From Membranipora membranacea (lineage: Eukaryota > Bryozoa > Gymnolaemata > Cheilostomatida > Membraniporidae): DNA of 64,000 nt. The stretch covers positions 14,814,948 to 14,878,947 of the forward strand of contig OU612071.1 in the NCBI GenBank assembly GCA_914767715.1. Reading direction: 5' to 3'. Numbering within the stretch: position 1 is the first letter of the stretch; each line of letters begins with the position of its first letter. This document shows, one piece after another, positions 12,801 to 23,618 of this stretch. A program made the translations under genes and the position numbers. The notes under the pieces were generated by a model that was not told the origin of the DNA, did no database searches, and worked only from the letters and a program-made list of their open reading frames with translations.

Positions 12801-15002
12801 GTATCTTAAAAATCTGAATGGTAAGCTTGCCTCCAGTGGGAAACACCATGGAAAATTTGTATCATAAGTTAAAAAGTAGCAAAAGTAAAGGTTGTCTTCC
12901 ACCTTTAATTAATCATTGCTCTCCGTTACCACTTCTCGCAAGACTTCAAAGGTTTGTGCAGCTCAAATTTATTCTAGTCTAGTCTGTTCTAAGTATTCAA
13001 GTAGCAGCTTCTAATTAATCTTGATCTTGCAGGGCGGGATTATCATCTCTACGGGATCGATATGATAAGAGAACTTCAAGATGAGAATTTTGAGGGTACT
13101 GTAAGATTCCCGTATACCGCCCTATGTGATTTCTGGATCAGAAGGACTGGACAGAATGTTCAGAGATATACAGTACAATGTGTACTCGGTGTCAATCTAT
13201 TCAACGAAAAGGTGAAATCAATCAGACCATTCCCTGTCTCGGAAAATTGGGCAGAGTGCATGTTTCTGGTGTCAATTGTTGAAATCATATGGTTTTCTTG
13301 TGTGTACTTAATTATATTGAGAAAAGATAATCTGATAAATTAGGTAACATAAATTATTGTGATCAATATTCCACAAGGGGGGAGGGGAGGAAAGTGAGAG
13401 AAAATGATACTGTGTAAGCCCTAAATCCCCAAATCAAATATTATTGTCAATGGTCACCAATGATCCGGCGAATTTGAAAATTTGAAATTTTTTCCAGTTT
13501 GGTTGCATGCTACTCTCCTTCCACTAGTAATGCTGCGTGACCAGTGGAAGGGGAACTACTCCGAATACAGGCAAATCAGCCAAACTTGTTCAATGGTAAG
13601 TATCTTTTGTTGTTTATTTTACAACTTCAAACTGATGACAACTGCAATCCCTTATTGTAGGTGTTTATGGTACTGTGGTTCTGGCTGATCGCTGTGGCCT
13701 GTTTGAGTTTTCTGGGTTTGGTTCTCTGGCTATGCACGGCATCGTCTTCTATGAACAGAAGCTTCGCTAAGAAGTACCTCACTATCATGGGAAGGGCTAA
13801 CCGAAGTAAGTATCTTAAAGGTGTATTTACACTGCAGATTCAGTTATTAAGCTGCATTTACAGATTTTCGTATCAGTTTGCTTTTATAAAATCTATCATT
13901 GGGAACGACCCATAGCCTGAATTCCGTGACAATGTCATAAAGAGCAGATATTATTTTTCTTCCAAAGGTTGAAAAATTGATTAAATTCTGGTTGAGAAAT
14001 CTGACAGAAAAATCTGCATCGTAAATATGCAACAATGTCTCATTAACAAAGTGAATAGAAACATAAGATGAACTTTAATAAATAGACTTCAAATGCAGGC
14101 AAATGGATCAAATTAAATTTGATCAATAGGTATATCATGTATAATGCTTCTCTAGGATAGTAGGCCTTCTACTATGAAGTATAAATTGACTTGCTAACCA
14201 GTCTAACTGAAATATGATGTAGGTTATAATTTATTAATTCACTCTTTTAGGAGATGATGAGCTATTGGATGATTTTGTACATAACTATCTGAGGATGGAT
14301 GGACTCTTCTGTATGAGACTCATAATCAAAAACACCAATGATGCTATCGGTAAGTTGTCACAGTGTTTGTCACTTTGATTGTCAGCTAGTTTGAGGAGAT
14401 TTAAAGAAAAATAATGACCTTGAGGAAGTGTTAGCTAGCAATAAATCTCAATTTTTTGAGCTTTTGCAAAGACGGCCAACATTTGCTCTTGCTTATAATA
14501 ATAAAAGAGGAAATCACAATATAAATTTCAGGTGCAGGAAACTCTTATCGAAAAATTAATACAGTGTATTAGCAGCTCAATTAGCTATAAGCTTGAATGG
14601 AAAATCATAACATACCTAGCTTATCTCCCTACACATATACTGTTTAGGAAAGTATCGTGTGTGGTTCTTTTACATCAAAAAAAGCCCCACAAAAAGTCGA
14701 ATTGACATCAAAGGTGGGGGATGGGGTAACAATTGGTTCACCTCAAAATTTCACATCAGTTGTCAGTTATTGATCCATATTGACCATATGAATAGAATGA
14801 TAAGTATTGATTATATTTTTTTACATTGTGCATTGTGATTGAAAACTTTCAATCAATTAATCAATGAGATTTTTCATTACCAGGTGGAGAAATATTAGCT
14901 GCCTGCTGGGATCACTTCTTACACACAAGAAAAACTCCTACTTTTGACCCAACGACCTCTTCTGATATGATAACAGGACGTCATGCAGAAGAGAATGTGT
15001 AG
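3850..15002 (+). CDS. Innexin gap-junction/hemichannel protein, complete 11-exon gene
   Basis: Exons 3850-3864, 8666-8762, 9451-9572, 10243-10399, 11236-11304, 11937-12037, 12446-12593, 13033-13211, 13661-13805, 14251-14349 and 14884-15002 join in phase to 416 aa, a normal innexin length. Four membrane spans are visible near residues 38-55, 116-130, 212-236 and 297-318. Extracellular loop 1 has two cysteines (C59, C77) and loop 2 has two (C268, C286), as the family requires. The innexin signature YYQW is at 112-115, just before span 2. Innexins oligomerise in the plasma membrane to form gap junctions or hemichannels for ions and small metabolites. The C-terminal tail of about 95 residues is cytoplasmic. 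The start MANKP is chosen because it is followed at once by a GTAAGT donor and the next exon opens with the conserved N-terminal region. Intron 1 is 4.8 kb. Confidence 0.95.
3865..8665. other. Innexin intron 1, no gene recognised
   Basis: The 4.8-kb first intron is AT-rich. Its open frames (for example 4349-4609 and 5647-5889) lack domains and splice logic. At about 6660-6757 there is an imperfect hairpin: GTGACAGCGA recurs inverted as TCGCTGTCAC and GGTGTTCG as CGAACACC, with a smaller palindrome (AGGTGGTT...ACCACCT) in the middle. This is probably a small palindromic mobile element. Confidence 0.45.
10795..10920 (-). repeat. Possible degenerate tRNA-like SINE
   Basis: Read on the minus strand this segment contains GCTTTGAACC, similar to a B box, preceded by a GGTAAGTGCGGTGGACC block that may be a decayed A-box region, with spacing of about 35-40 bases. 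It lies in innexin intron 4. The resemblance is weak and it may be unrelated to the other SINE copies. Confidence 0.3.
11760..11890 (-). repeat. tRNA-derived SINE-like copy
   Basis: On the minus strand the A box TGGCTCAGTTGG (11868-11879) and the B box GGTTCAAATTCC (11815-11826) have tRNA-like spacing. The tail reads ACTGACTGGG and then CCCTTAAGG, matching the copy at 690-880. It lies in innexin intron 5, just before exon 6. Confidence 0.6.
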
Positions 15003-16658
15003 GAGTGATCATCTCATATAAGAATCACCTTTATATTGGATGAATATCACATATGTGCTGGAGTTGTCTTCTCTAATAATACTCATCAGTTCAAAAGACA
15101 TCCTATTCTACTCAAGATGATAACTCTATGTTGAGGGTAATACAATAGGGTAGATGTTTATCTGTTTACGATGACGCCTCTAAGGTGATTGTGAACAGAG
15201 AATTACCATTCCCAATGTATGCCACGAGTTGACTTAAAAAAAAGCTCTATTAATGTTGACTCAATCAGTTTTTTGAGTTTGTTATTTTGTTAAAATTTAT
15301 ACCAATGTGACTTTGATTGAATGTATTTTTTATTTTCACATCATAATATTGATTGCAGCAAATTTTATGCTTCTAAATTTTACCCACCACACATCACACG
15401 TATTGCTTGCATTGTGCACATCACATCACTGTTGACAACACACTTTTCGCATGCATCACACATTTCTCATGCGTTGCACGCACTGCACATACTACACAAA
15501 TTGCACGCACTGCATGCACTGCACACACTGCACGCACCTCACACACTGCAAGCACACAAGCATTGCACACTGCATGCATCACTTTGATTACAAGCCCTGC
15601 ACACCTTTTATGCACTACACTCTGCACACACTACACACACTACACTCTGCACTTTGCACATTGCACATTGCACACCTTTAATGCACTGCACACAAAAAAT
15701 ACGAGAAGTATATACATTTTACAAGCACCAGCTGTACCACTTACTATTCCGAATAAGCCATGATCTCTTTTTTGGAGATTCCAGGTTTAACACAAAATAC
15801 AAAAATTCATTCTTGTGGCACCAATAACTTATAACTCAAAGTATGCTAAGTTTTGGTTAAGGTCAATACATATGTGACTTCATTTGGTATCATTATGGAT
15901 TGATTTGAGCACTGCATAATCAACCATTTTCAATTGTCAAAGTGATTTGTTCAAAATATTTTGATAAGATTTCCTTTGTTGCTTATGCTTATCCGTTGAC
16001 ATTATTATTGTTTCACATCTATAAGTATTAAGGTGAAGGTCACACTACTGTATATACTGATCAATCAAATGAGTGAAAAGAATAAATACCGGTTAACAAC
16101 CACAAGACCATCTACCGATTACTTATTTAATTTTCACTTTGAACAATGTTTTCCATTAGGAGTCAAAAATATAACAAGGACAAGTCATAGACATTATTGT
16201 ATACGTAAAGATTTTGATGTATTACAGTTTTGCTTTTGTTGCCCATTGATTGGGACAACTATTCAAGCACTGAATGTCAAAAGAGAGGTTTCGAAATCTT
16301 GTGATTTTCTTCCCTCGGCATAATCTGTCGTAATGCGCAAGCTCGGTTTTTCACATTGGCATGGTTTGGGGTTACACCATCCCGTCAATAGAGAAGACAA
16401 CCTCTTACAATATATTATATTGTACCTGTATACGGTACAATGGATACCATATTGAACGTGAAACATGATGTATATCAGGGACAAGATGTTGTCGCATCTT
16501 GTATCAATCCACATCCCCGTACAGTTTTTCAACCTCTAAATTGATTTAAAAAGCTATGATAATCTATTACTCATAATGATAGCTTAGCATTATCACTGCC
16601 GGTAGTTGAGTTGTCAGCCTGATAACTTATAGCAATATAGACACAATCATCACTTTAC
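15003..16658. other. Region downstream of innexin with a TGCA-rich tract
   Basis: After the innexin stop there is 3' untranslated sequence, then a degenerate tandem tract at about 15400-15690 made of ACTGCACAC/GCACGCACTGCA-type words. It leaves frames open on both strands (the longest 118 codons), which are repeat artefacts. From 15700 to 16658 there is AT-rich sequence; the open frame at 16033-16323 has no domain I recognise. Confidence 0.5.
15400..15690. repeat. Degenerate TGCAC-rich minisatellite
   Basis: The tract is built from variants of GCACTGCACACACTGCACG in an irregular 9-18 base rhythm. It has a strong strand composition bias (C and A on the plus strand) and is open in several frames on both strands, as expected of a repeat whose unit lacks stops. 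Confidence 0.7.
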
Positions 16659-16732
16659 TGGTATGAAATACCATCTGCTTGATTTACACTGATCGTGGGT
16701 TGTCAACAGAGCACGTGAAGTTAAAGTTGTTG
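16659..16732 (+). repeat. 74-bp inverted repeat, left arm
   Basis: This segment (TGGTATGAAATACCATCTGC at its outer end, GTTAAAGTTGTTG at its inner end) is the near-exact reverse complement of 21754-21827, with only a few substitutions. The two arms enclose the whole Pao coding region. The right arm lies where the Pao leader should be, so the left arm may be a displaced, inverted copy of that leader; alternatively both are arms of a host element into which Pao inserted. Confidence 0.75.
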
Positions 16733-17749
16733 TTTATATGTTCTTCAAAGAACTCGTGACCTAAATAAATCACAATAATGATGAAATGGTGTTAACATGG
16801 TGCGAGATAAAAAAGACATCATGTTTAAAAGTTTTGTCAGAGATCATGAAAATTTACAATTCCAATGACAATAATAGGTTGTTCAATTATTCAAGTTGCC
16901 CATGCGATGATGGCAATCGCAGTTCCAGACCAACAATAAAAAAATAGAGAAAACATTTCACACACACTTACAATTAATGAGCCGATCAGAGGTTAAGATA
17001 ACTGAAAATCCCAGCATTAACAGGCTTGGGGAGTGATGACGTATAGGATAATGTCAGCCAACCAAAAAATACGTTGCTATATATAATACATTATATTGCT
17101 GCTACATATTTAACTTTCACCAATTGTCATATAAATGATGTATCACAAATGTCTTAAAAGCTCAATTTTATAGAAACAAAGGAAAGAGATTATTCATTGA
17201 AATATAGTTAACATGACAAAATTAATAGTATATGCACTTACATGACTCCATAAAATGTTAATCCTGGAGAAAAGTTTGTACTTTGGTGAAAAGTTGCCAC
17301 AGTGGCCTTATTGGCATGGCTGTATCCTCAACACTGACATAAAAATTATCATTGTCATGAGTCGTGCCCAAATACAACAAAAGGAAAGCTGTGGAGCATT
17401 TCAGCTTGTTAAAGCTATCTATACTTAATTATAGGTTATGATGGTAAATCTAAATGTGTGTTAAAGTATTATTTTACATGGTTACAGTCATTGCATCAAT
17501 ATCTAATAATTATAAAAAAAAACCTGGCATTAACCGTCCTAAAACACTCCTACCCAGGGGATTGATGCAATGACAATTCAATATCGAACTACGGTGTCTG
17601 TGAAAAGAAAATATTAGTTGGGAACAGCGCGTAAAAAACAATGGAAACATTAACCAAATCTGCTTACGCATTTTTGCATTTAAAACCACTCAATCTATGT
17701 CCTCTTGAGGTTGAACCGCACCCCCAGGACCCAAACCCAACTAAGACCT
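16733..17749. other. Non-coding sequence 3' of the Pao coding region
   Basis: Between the left inverted-repeat arm and the end of the Pao polyprotein no reading frame is recognisable, and no copy of the Pao LTR seen at 21.9-22.3 kb can be found in direct orientation. Part may be the element's 3' untranslated region. Confidence 0.4.
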
Positions 17750-18010
17750 AGTCAGACCCCTGACACCGGACCGGGACCAATAAGGCTAGTCTCTGAACAC
17801 TTCTGGTAACCGTTCTTTCACTATCAGACCCATGATACTCAGTTAACCCTTTACCCTCTCTGAAATTTTTGTACACTACAGAAACAGTCCTGACCTTTCC
17901 ATCAGGCCCAGGAAAAACCGCTTTCACTTTAGCGATAGTGAACTGACCTCTCAGAGAATTAGAATCGGAAATGAGAACTATGTCACCAGGACAGAGGTTT
18001 GGGGAAGATT

Positions 18011-18829
18011 TTACCCACTTTGACTGTTTGACAATGGATGGTATATAGAGCTCGATCCATCTTTTCTTTTCTTTAGTAGGCTACTGTCATAACTTTTAGT
18101 CTCATACAACTGACCTGGGTTTTCTGATAATGACCTACCCAAGAGTAAACAATTAGGAGTCAGAAGGTTTATCACAGAGTCACTACTAGGGAGAATACCA
18201 ATAGGCCTTTCATTTAACATATTAGCTACCTGATAACAAATGGTGTTGAATTCAGATGGCGACACTCTTCGGTTGTCAAGTGAAAACTTGAAGCCTCTCT
18301 TGGCTGTTTTGATTAGCGACTCCACAGCACCTTGCCTCCATGGGCTATCTGCAGCTCCAAAGATCCATTCCGTTCCCTTGATAACTGAGGTCTTTAGAAT
18401 CCCTTCTCTATTCATCTTCTTCCAGGCCTCTGTGAGCTCCCGCTCCGCTCCTATAAGCTGACTACCAGGATCAGAGTAGATGGTTTTTGGCCATCCACGT
18501 AGACTGGTGAATCTTGTGAGTGTATACATGAACGACTGTGTATCGTAGCCATACACTGGTTCAATATGTACTGCGCGAGAGCATAAATCCGTAAAGCACA
18601 CTGCCCAGACTTTTCCTGAAGTTCTCTTCTGAATTTCACCCTTGACTGTGAACGGTCCGAGGTAGTCTAACATAACCTTGTTGAATGGAGGAGCGGGTTT
18701 CAACCTGTCTGTAGGGAGTTTTGCCATTTCCTGTCTGAGTAGTGTAGGATCCCTGAGCTTACATTTCTGACAGCTGAGTTTCACTGAGTTAGCGAGTATT
18801 GATCCTTGAGGAGTCAAAACTTGTACCAA
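18011..18829 (-). pseudogene. Pao integrase core
   Basis: This 272-codon open frame is the best-preserved part of the Pao element. It shows the integrase catalytic triad in context: D in MLDYLGPF, D in IYSDPGSQLIGA and E in RQGAVESLIK. An upstream zinc-binding region is partial (SCQKCKLRDPTLL). The frame shifts near its end into the DUF5641-type tail. Integrase inserts the reverse-transcribed element into the host genome; here it belongs to a defective copy. Confidence 0.9.
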
Positions 18830-21133
18830 AATCTGGTGAGAGTAGAGTCCCGTCCTCTATGTCCACATTCTATATGTGCCGCAACCACAGCTAATCTGGT
18901 GTATGGATGGTCAGAAGGTAATAGTGTTTGAAGATCGTCAGAAGATCGTCAGAAGAGTCGGAACTGAAAGGATTGTATCCAGATAACCTTCCTCCTATCA
19001 CCCAATTCCCACGCTCATTCATAACTGGCTTCGCGGCTTGTACTTCCCTTTAGACTTAGTTTTCAAATCCAACATGGTTGATTGAACGTCCCGAATGATG
19101 GCTTCCCTTGCCTGTTGAAGGATAGCTGGAGTTCCTTGAATACCACATCCCTTCTTGAATCTGCTTTTAACAGCAGATATGACTTTCGCTAGGGTCCACA
19201 AAAGTCTGTTGTGAGAACTGAATTTCTCATAAGCTATCAGTGGTGCAGGTTGCAACTTTGCAGATGTAGTATGAACCTTCTCTCCCAGGAGGGAGGCTAC
19301 TGGATTCAGTTCACTGTAAGACTTGATAGGCCAGTCGGACATTGGTTGAGAGAGGAAGTTAGGTCCATTATACCAGATTGAATCTGGTCCTATCTCCGCT
19401 GGAGACTTTGGTCTTGTGAGCCAGTCAGCAATGTTCTGCTTTCCCTCCACCCAGTGCCAATCAGACATCTGTCCACTGCAGGCAGCTTGCACCTATCCAA
19501 CACGCACACCTTCATACAGTTTAAAGCGAGTTGCGACGCTGTTCAGCATACAAAGTATAATCTCAGAGTCTGTCAGATAAACAATCTCACTTCTTTGTCA
19601 ATCACCTTCTTAGCTCTCTTTGCCAAAAGTGCGCCGCTCAGATCCATCTGTGGTATAGTAACCTTTTTGATAGGTGCTATACGATTCTTAGCAAATATCA
19701 GTCGGCTCCAGAACTTTCCATTAGTCAGCTTCCATCTGATGAATACAGCTGCTCCAAATGCTAGCTCACTTCCATCACAGAAGACAATCAGCATTGGTTT
19801 TCCATCCGAGTTTTCAGGTTTCACTCATCTGTTGCAACGAAGATCAGATACAGTAACCAGTTGAGTGAAGAATGTTATCCATCTCTTATGCAGATCCTCA
19901 GGTAGCGAGTCATCCCACTTCAGCTGTTGAGTCCAGGTTTCTCTCAAGTTATACATGGCGGCTAGCAAGAATGGACTCAAAAGTCCCAACGGGTCAAAGA
20001 CATTCATAACTTGCTCTAGAACCTTTTGTCTTGTGAGAGTATAAGGAAGAGTATACGGAGTTTATACTGAGCCTAATCTTCTACTCGATTCTATTCATTC
20101 CATTGCTGTAGGTCTGCTTAGGTGAGCTTTCTGCAAACCTGCCGATTCACCATGTCCTGTATTTGATCTGAGTAGATCTTAGACCATTCTTGGTCTTTCC
20201 TGAGAGTACGCTCTGTGTTTTTCAGCGTGGCTAACGCAGAGCAGTAGTTGTTTGGCAAAAAGATGAGGATCCTTCACCCATGGATACTTGGTTATCCAGC
20301 GCTTATTCTCTTTATCATAGGTTAGGTTCTGTCTGATGATATCAAGCTCTTGTTCCTCAGTGAATGAGAATGAATGCCCGACAATTGGACATTTGGAACA
20401 TCTGCAGCCACCACACTTAGGTGTGATCTCCTTACCCAGCTCAGCTCCAATTATGAAGTTGTAAGCGATCTCATCATTCCTGGCTGTCATGCAGTTTGAA
20501 GGAGGATTTTAAAACTCATCATGGGAATGGTAAACAGAGAATTGCACCGAGAGAAAATGATGTTGGTGTTGCTGATGTCTATCAGTAATGTTGTGCATGC
20601 TGTCAGGTCAGGATGTACTCCTTGTACAGTGCGTCCGAGAGGCCTTTCCAGAAACCTCAGATTATCTCCTGCTTCAGCTAAAATCTCCTCTGGATGCAGC
20701 CCCAGGTGGTCGTTGCCCAGAAGAATATCTACCTTGGTTGAATCTCGCTTCAGTGAGTCCAACTTCTGACCAGGAAACAGCTTAGTGAGAGTGTCCAGAT
20801 CCGGGGGACTGACAGGTCCAGTAATAGTATCCATTCCAAAAGCTCATACTCTCCTCAGCTCTCCATCTGTGTCTCTAACATGAACTTCGTACTGGCAGGT
20901 GTTATACTGTGTATCAACGCCTCCCATAGTCAGGATGTTCAGAGGTACACGCTTCAGCTCTCTTGCTTTAATCCTAGTTGCAGCAGAGTGAGTGATGTAA
21001 GACGAGTCAGAACCTCCATCAAAGAAGATAAGTACCTGGTTTGTACTGTCTGGTGCTTGAACTTGATTCAGAGCATAGATGGAAGCAGGATCACGCTTAG
21101 TATTGTTACTTTCTGTAGTGATGGATGACATAC

Positions 21134-21436
21134 TTACTTACTTACAGGGGAAACTTTAGCTGATGCACAGTTTTGAGAAGTTTTGTTAGATTCAGTTTGA
21201 GACTGATTACTACCTGCACTAGGCTTTCTACACATAAGAGAATGATGATCAGTGCCCTTACAAAAATCACAAGGATCCTTAGCAGAGCAATCATTCCTCA
21301 TATGCCTACCAAAACACCTAACACACAAGCCAGCCTTTCTAAGAGCGTTGGTCCTACTTTGTCTAGTCATAGATTTGAAACCTCTACATGATGCTGTATC
21401 ATGTGTTTTGTTTGACTTGTGGACAGTACAAAACAA
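21134..21436 (-). pseudogene. Pao Gag zinc-knuckle region
   Basis: The frame carries two cysteine/histidine knuckles (CVRCFGRHMRNDC, CDFCKGTDHHSLMC) that bind RNA in the Gag protein of Pao elements, preceded by the basic stretch TRQSRTNALRKAGL. It runs into the protease frame at 21131. Gag sequence upstream (about 21440-21660 on the minus strand) is in another frame, so it is frameshifted. Confidence 0.85.
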
Positions 21437-21753
21437 AAACTCAGAGGTAAAACTCAGTATTAGCAGTATTACTCATAGCAGTATCAATACTCAACTCAGG
21501 GGTTTCCTCTGAATACCCATGGAAACTTTTACTAGTCTTAGGCCTTGTAGAACTGCTTGCGTCAGATTTTAGAGCAATGCGCTCACTCATTCTAAGTGCG
21601 GCATCACGTTTGTCTTCAAAAATAGCATGATGGAAGAAAATGGTCTAACCCTAGATTGGCCTGATAGTTTACGATGAACGTCTAACCATTCCCATTGGAG
21701 ATTGGAGGGTAAGAGGTCAGAGAGGTTGTCTACTTTATGTAAAATTATATAAT

Positions 21754-21827
21754 CAACAACTTTAACTTCGCGTGCTCTGTTGACGACCCACGATCAGTGT
21801 AAATCAAGCAGATGGTATGTCATACCA
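21754..21827 (-). repeat. 74-bp inverted repeat, right arm
   Basis: Reverse complement of 16659-16732. It sits between the Pao LTR and the Gag frame, the position of the leader. The outer end is followed by a second near-palindrome (GGTATGTCATACC at 21814-21826). Confidence 0.75.
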
Positions 21828-21879
21828 CTGTGATAAACTACCAGATGGTCTGGTATGTCACATAAACTGGGATCGCTGC

Positions 21880-22330
21880 CAGAAGATTGAATATCGATGG
21901 TGTGAGACCAGTAATTGCAACTTGTATAGATTTTAGCTTGCTTGATGGTTTTGAATGGTCATCTACTTCTTGTAATCTAGGCAACTATAATTTGCTAGCT
22001 CAAGGGTTTAATCTTGTAACCAGGAGATTATACTATAGAAATACTGAGTAGATATCTTTCCAACTCTAGCTATTAATCCTTGCTTATATTGCCTGGTTTT
22101 ATAAACTGGTTAGAGAACCTTGTTTATTAATCCTGGTTTATATTGCCTTGTTTCATAAACTGGTTAGAGAACCTTGTTTATTAATCCTTGTTCCTTGTTC
22201 CAATAATAAGTGAGTTTATTATTCAGTAATCCTTGTATTGTAGTGTAGGAGTGAGAAGCTAGAGAGTTCTACTTAATCAAGGCCCAGTATGCTCCTTATA
22301 TACCGGGGGGGGGGGGGGGGAACAATAGGA
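21880..22330 (-). repeat. Probable 5' LTR of the Pao element
   Basis: On the minus strand the segment begins after a 16-G run (22305-22320 on plus), carries the TATA box TATATAAGG (22294-22302), and then a 54-bp unit in tandem (starts at 22071, 22125 and 22179, each with TATTAATCCT) about 100 bases downstream. It ends before a possible primer-binding region (TGGCAGCGATCCCAG near 21868). The position upstream of Gag supports an LTR; the boundaries are approximate. The matching 3' LTR is not found. Confidence 0.5.
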
Positions 22331-23271
22331 GCGCACACAATCTAATCAAATAAAAGATTAGCCAATAATAGCGGCTGTATCAGTCTTATAAAGCATGAGT
22401 GGAATTGGCCCAAAGTAATACTATGATTCACTTGAGTGCATCTATTTAAACAAAGGAGCTGGCCTTAATACAAAAGATAAACATTGAGTGCATAGCATAT
22501 ACTCATAGCGTTCTCATCACCACTACCAGTACAGTGACAATTAGATGACACACAGGAGCACTCAACGTTACACCTTCGCCTAGTCTATTCTCTATCTCTA
22601 AATATCCACGGACCAGATTACGCTTGGTATTCTTGATATTGGATATGAGAGATGCATAGCTGTTAATCGGGTTGTCATGTATTGATTTACTTGGATGTAT
22701 ATAATATATATTTGAATATAGTTTAGCTGACCATACACTGCCTGTGTAGGAGTTGTCTTTTCAAACATCAATGTGTGCACAACTTTTAATTACATCAAGT
22801 ACATGCTACTCAGCTCTCTCATTCACAGCAAAGAGTGAGTGACTTCTTTTATAATTATATAACCAAATACATATTGTGTTTGTGGCAGCGGATGACATCT
22901 TTTGTTAATTTATATCCGTCAGGATCTAACTTGTGATCAGTTTTAGTCCAAGCCTAAGCTACAACAGTAGCTTTTCATGTGAATTGAATAATCTTTGCGT
23001 GTTGTTTAGAGTGAAAAGAATTATCCTATTGCTATTAGGTTTTTGATTCAATTGATAATCATAGGCAACGGCAACTCTCTCTCTGAAGTAAATGTTTCAG
23101 GAAGAATGCAGAAAGTTTAGGATTAAAGGTACAAATGATTTTATAAAATAAGGGGTTTCTCAAGAGAACACAAGAATAACAGTGTTAAATCTATTGTATG
23201 GAAATGTTGTTGACATCACGTACTAGCTCATTACATGATTAAGATGTCAAATTCATTTCATATCATGCAGT
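22331..23271. other. Intergenic, nothing recognised
   Basis: AT-rich sequence between the Pao LTR and the MITE at 23281. The short open frame at 22598-22780 on the minus strand has no domain or splice context. Confidence 0.4.
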
Positions 23272-23280
23272 CACGGTAAC

Positions 23281-23609
23281 CGTTCTGAGGCATGAGCTTA
23301 TCTCTGCAAAATTCAGTCTCGAAATCACAAAGCAAATTGATTGGCGACCTGCTCTGGTGGCTACTCTTGTCAATGCGTGCAGATTTGCTAGCAAAAGTTA
23401 TCTTCTACTGTACCTATTAACCCTTGTTGCTTCTCAGTAAATGCAGGGGTTGTGTTATCCTTCCTATATTGATATCAGAACCCTGAACAAAACTTCAAAG
23501 TTCAAGGTCGCGCATCATGAACACTTGGCCTTATGACAACTCCTTTGTGGTATTGATAGCCTAGTTTATCAGTGATCTACATGCCAGTCAGATCATGAGA
23601 GTCAGTATG
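23281..23609. mobile_element. 329-bp MITE with 9-bp target-site duplication
   Basis: The element is flanked by a perfect direct repeat CACGGTAAC (23272-23280 and 23610-23618). The body matches each arm of the fold-back element at 38948-39667: both contain GCATGAGCT...ATCTCTGCAAAATT, CTGCTCTGGTG, TGATAGCCTAGTTTATCAGT and GAGAGTCAGTATG. A 9-bp duplication is typical of Mutator-like elements. No coding frame is present, so it would move only with help from a transposase elsewhere. Confidence 0.8.
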
Positions 23610-23618
23610 CACGGTAAC

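Larger units (their letters stand above)
17750..21660 (-). mobile_element. Pao/BEL LTR retrotransposon polyprotein, broken and lacking the RT core
   Basis: Reading down the minus strand the domains come in Pao order. Gag zinc knuckles (CVRCFGRHMRNDC and CDFCKGTDHHSLMC) lie at 21134-21436. A retropepsin-like domain (FFDGGSDSSYI) follows at 20844-21131 and continues as DILLGNDHLG in 20487-20834. The pre-RT region is at 20179-20490, then the end of RT/connection (NVFDPLGLLSPFL) at about 20007, RNase H (IVFCDGSELAFGAAV) at 19573-19824, a linker at 19019-19492, the integrase at 18011-18829, and the DUF5641-type tail ending SVQRLALLVPV near 17755. Several frameshifts and stops separate the pieces. 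The palm and catalytic YxDD region of RT, normally several hundred bases, is missing: only about 170 bases separate the pre-RT and post-RT parts. The copy cannot be autonomous. Confidence 0.92.

Noticed and set aside
13482-13688. Part of the innexin coding sequence
   Set aside because: In the innexin frame it meets TAG after nine codons; exon 8 joins exon 9 directly in phase and gives the conserved NLFNEK-VFMVLWFW junction.
15321-15763. Overlapping open frames of 68-118 codons on both strands rich in Cys, His, Thr and Ala
   Set aside because: They are translations of a TGCAC-type tandem repeat that lacks stop codons in several frames; no start context or splice sites.
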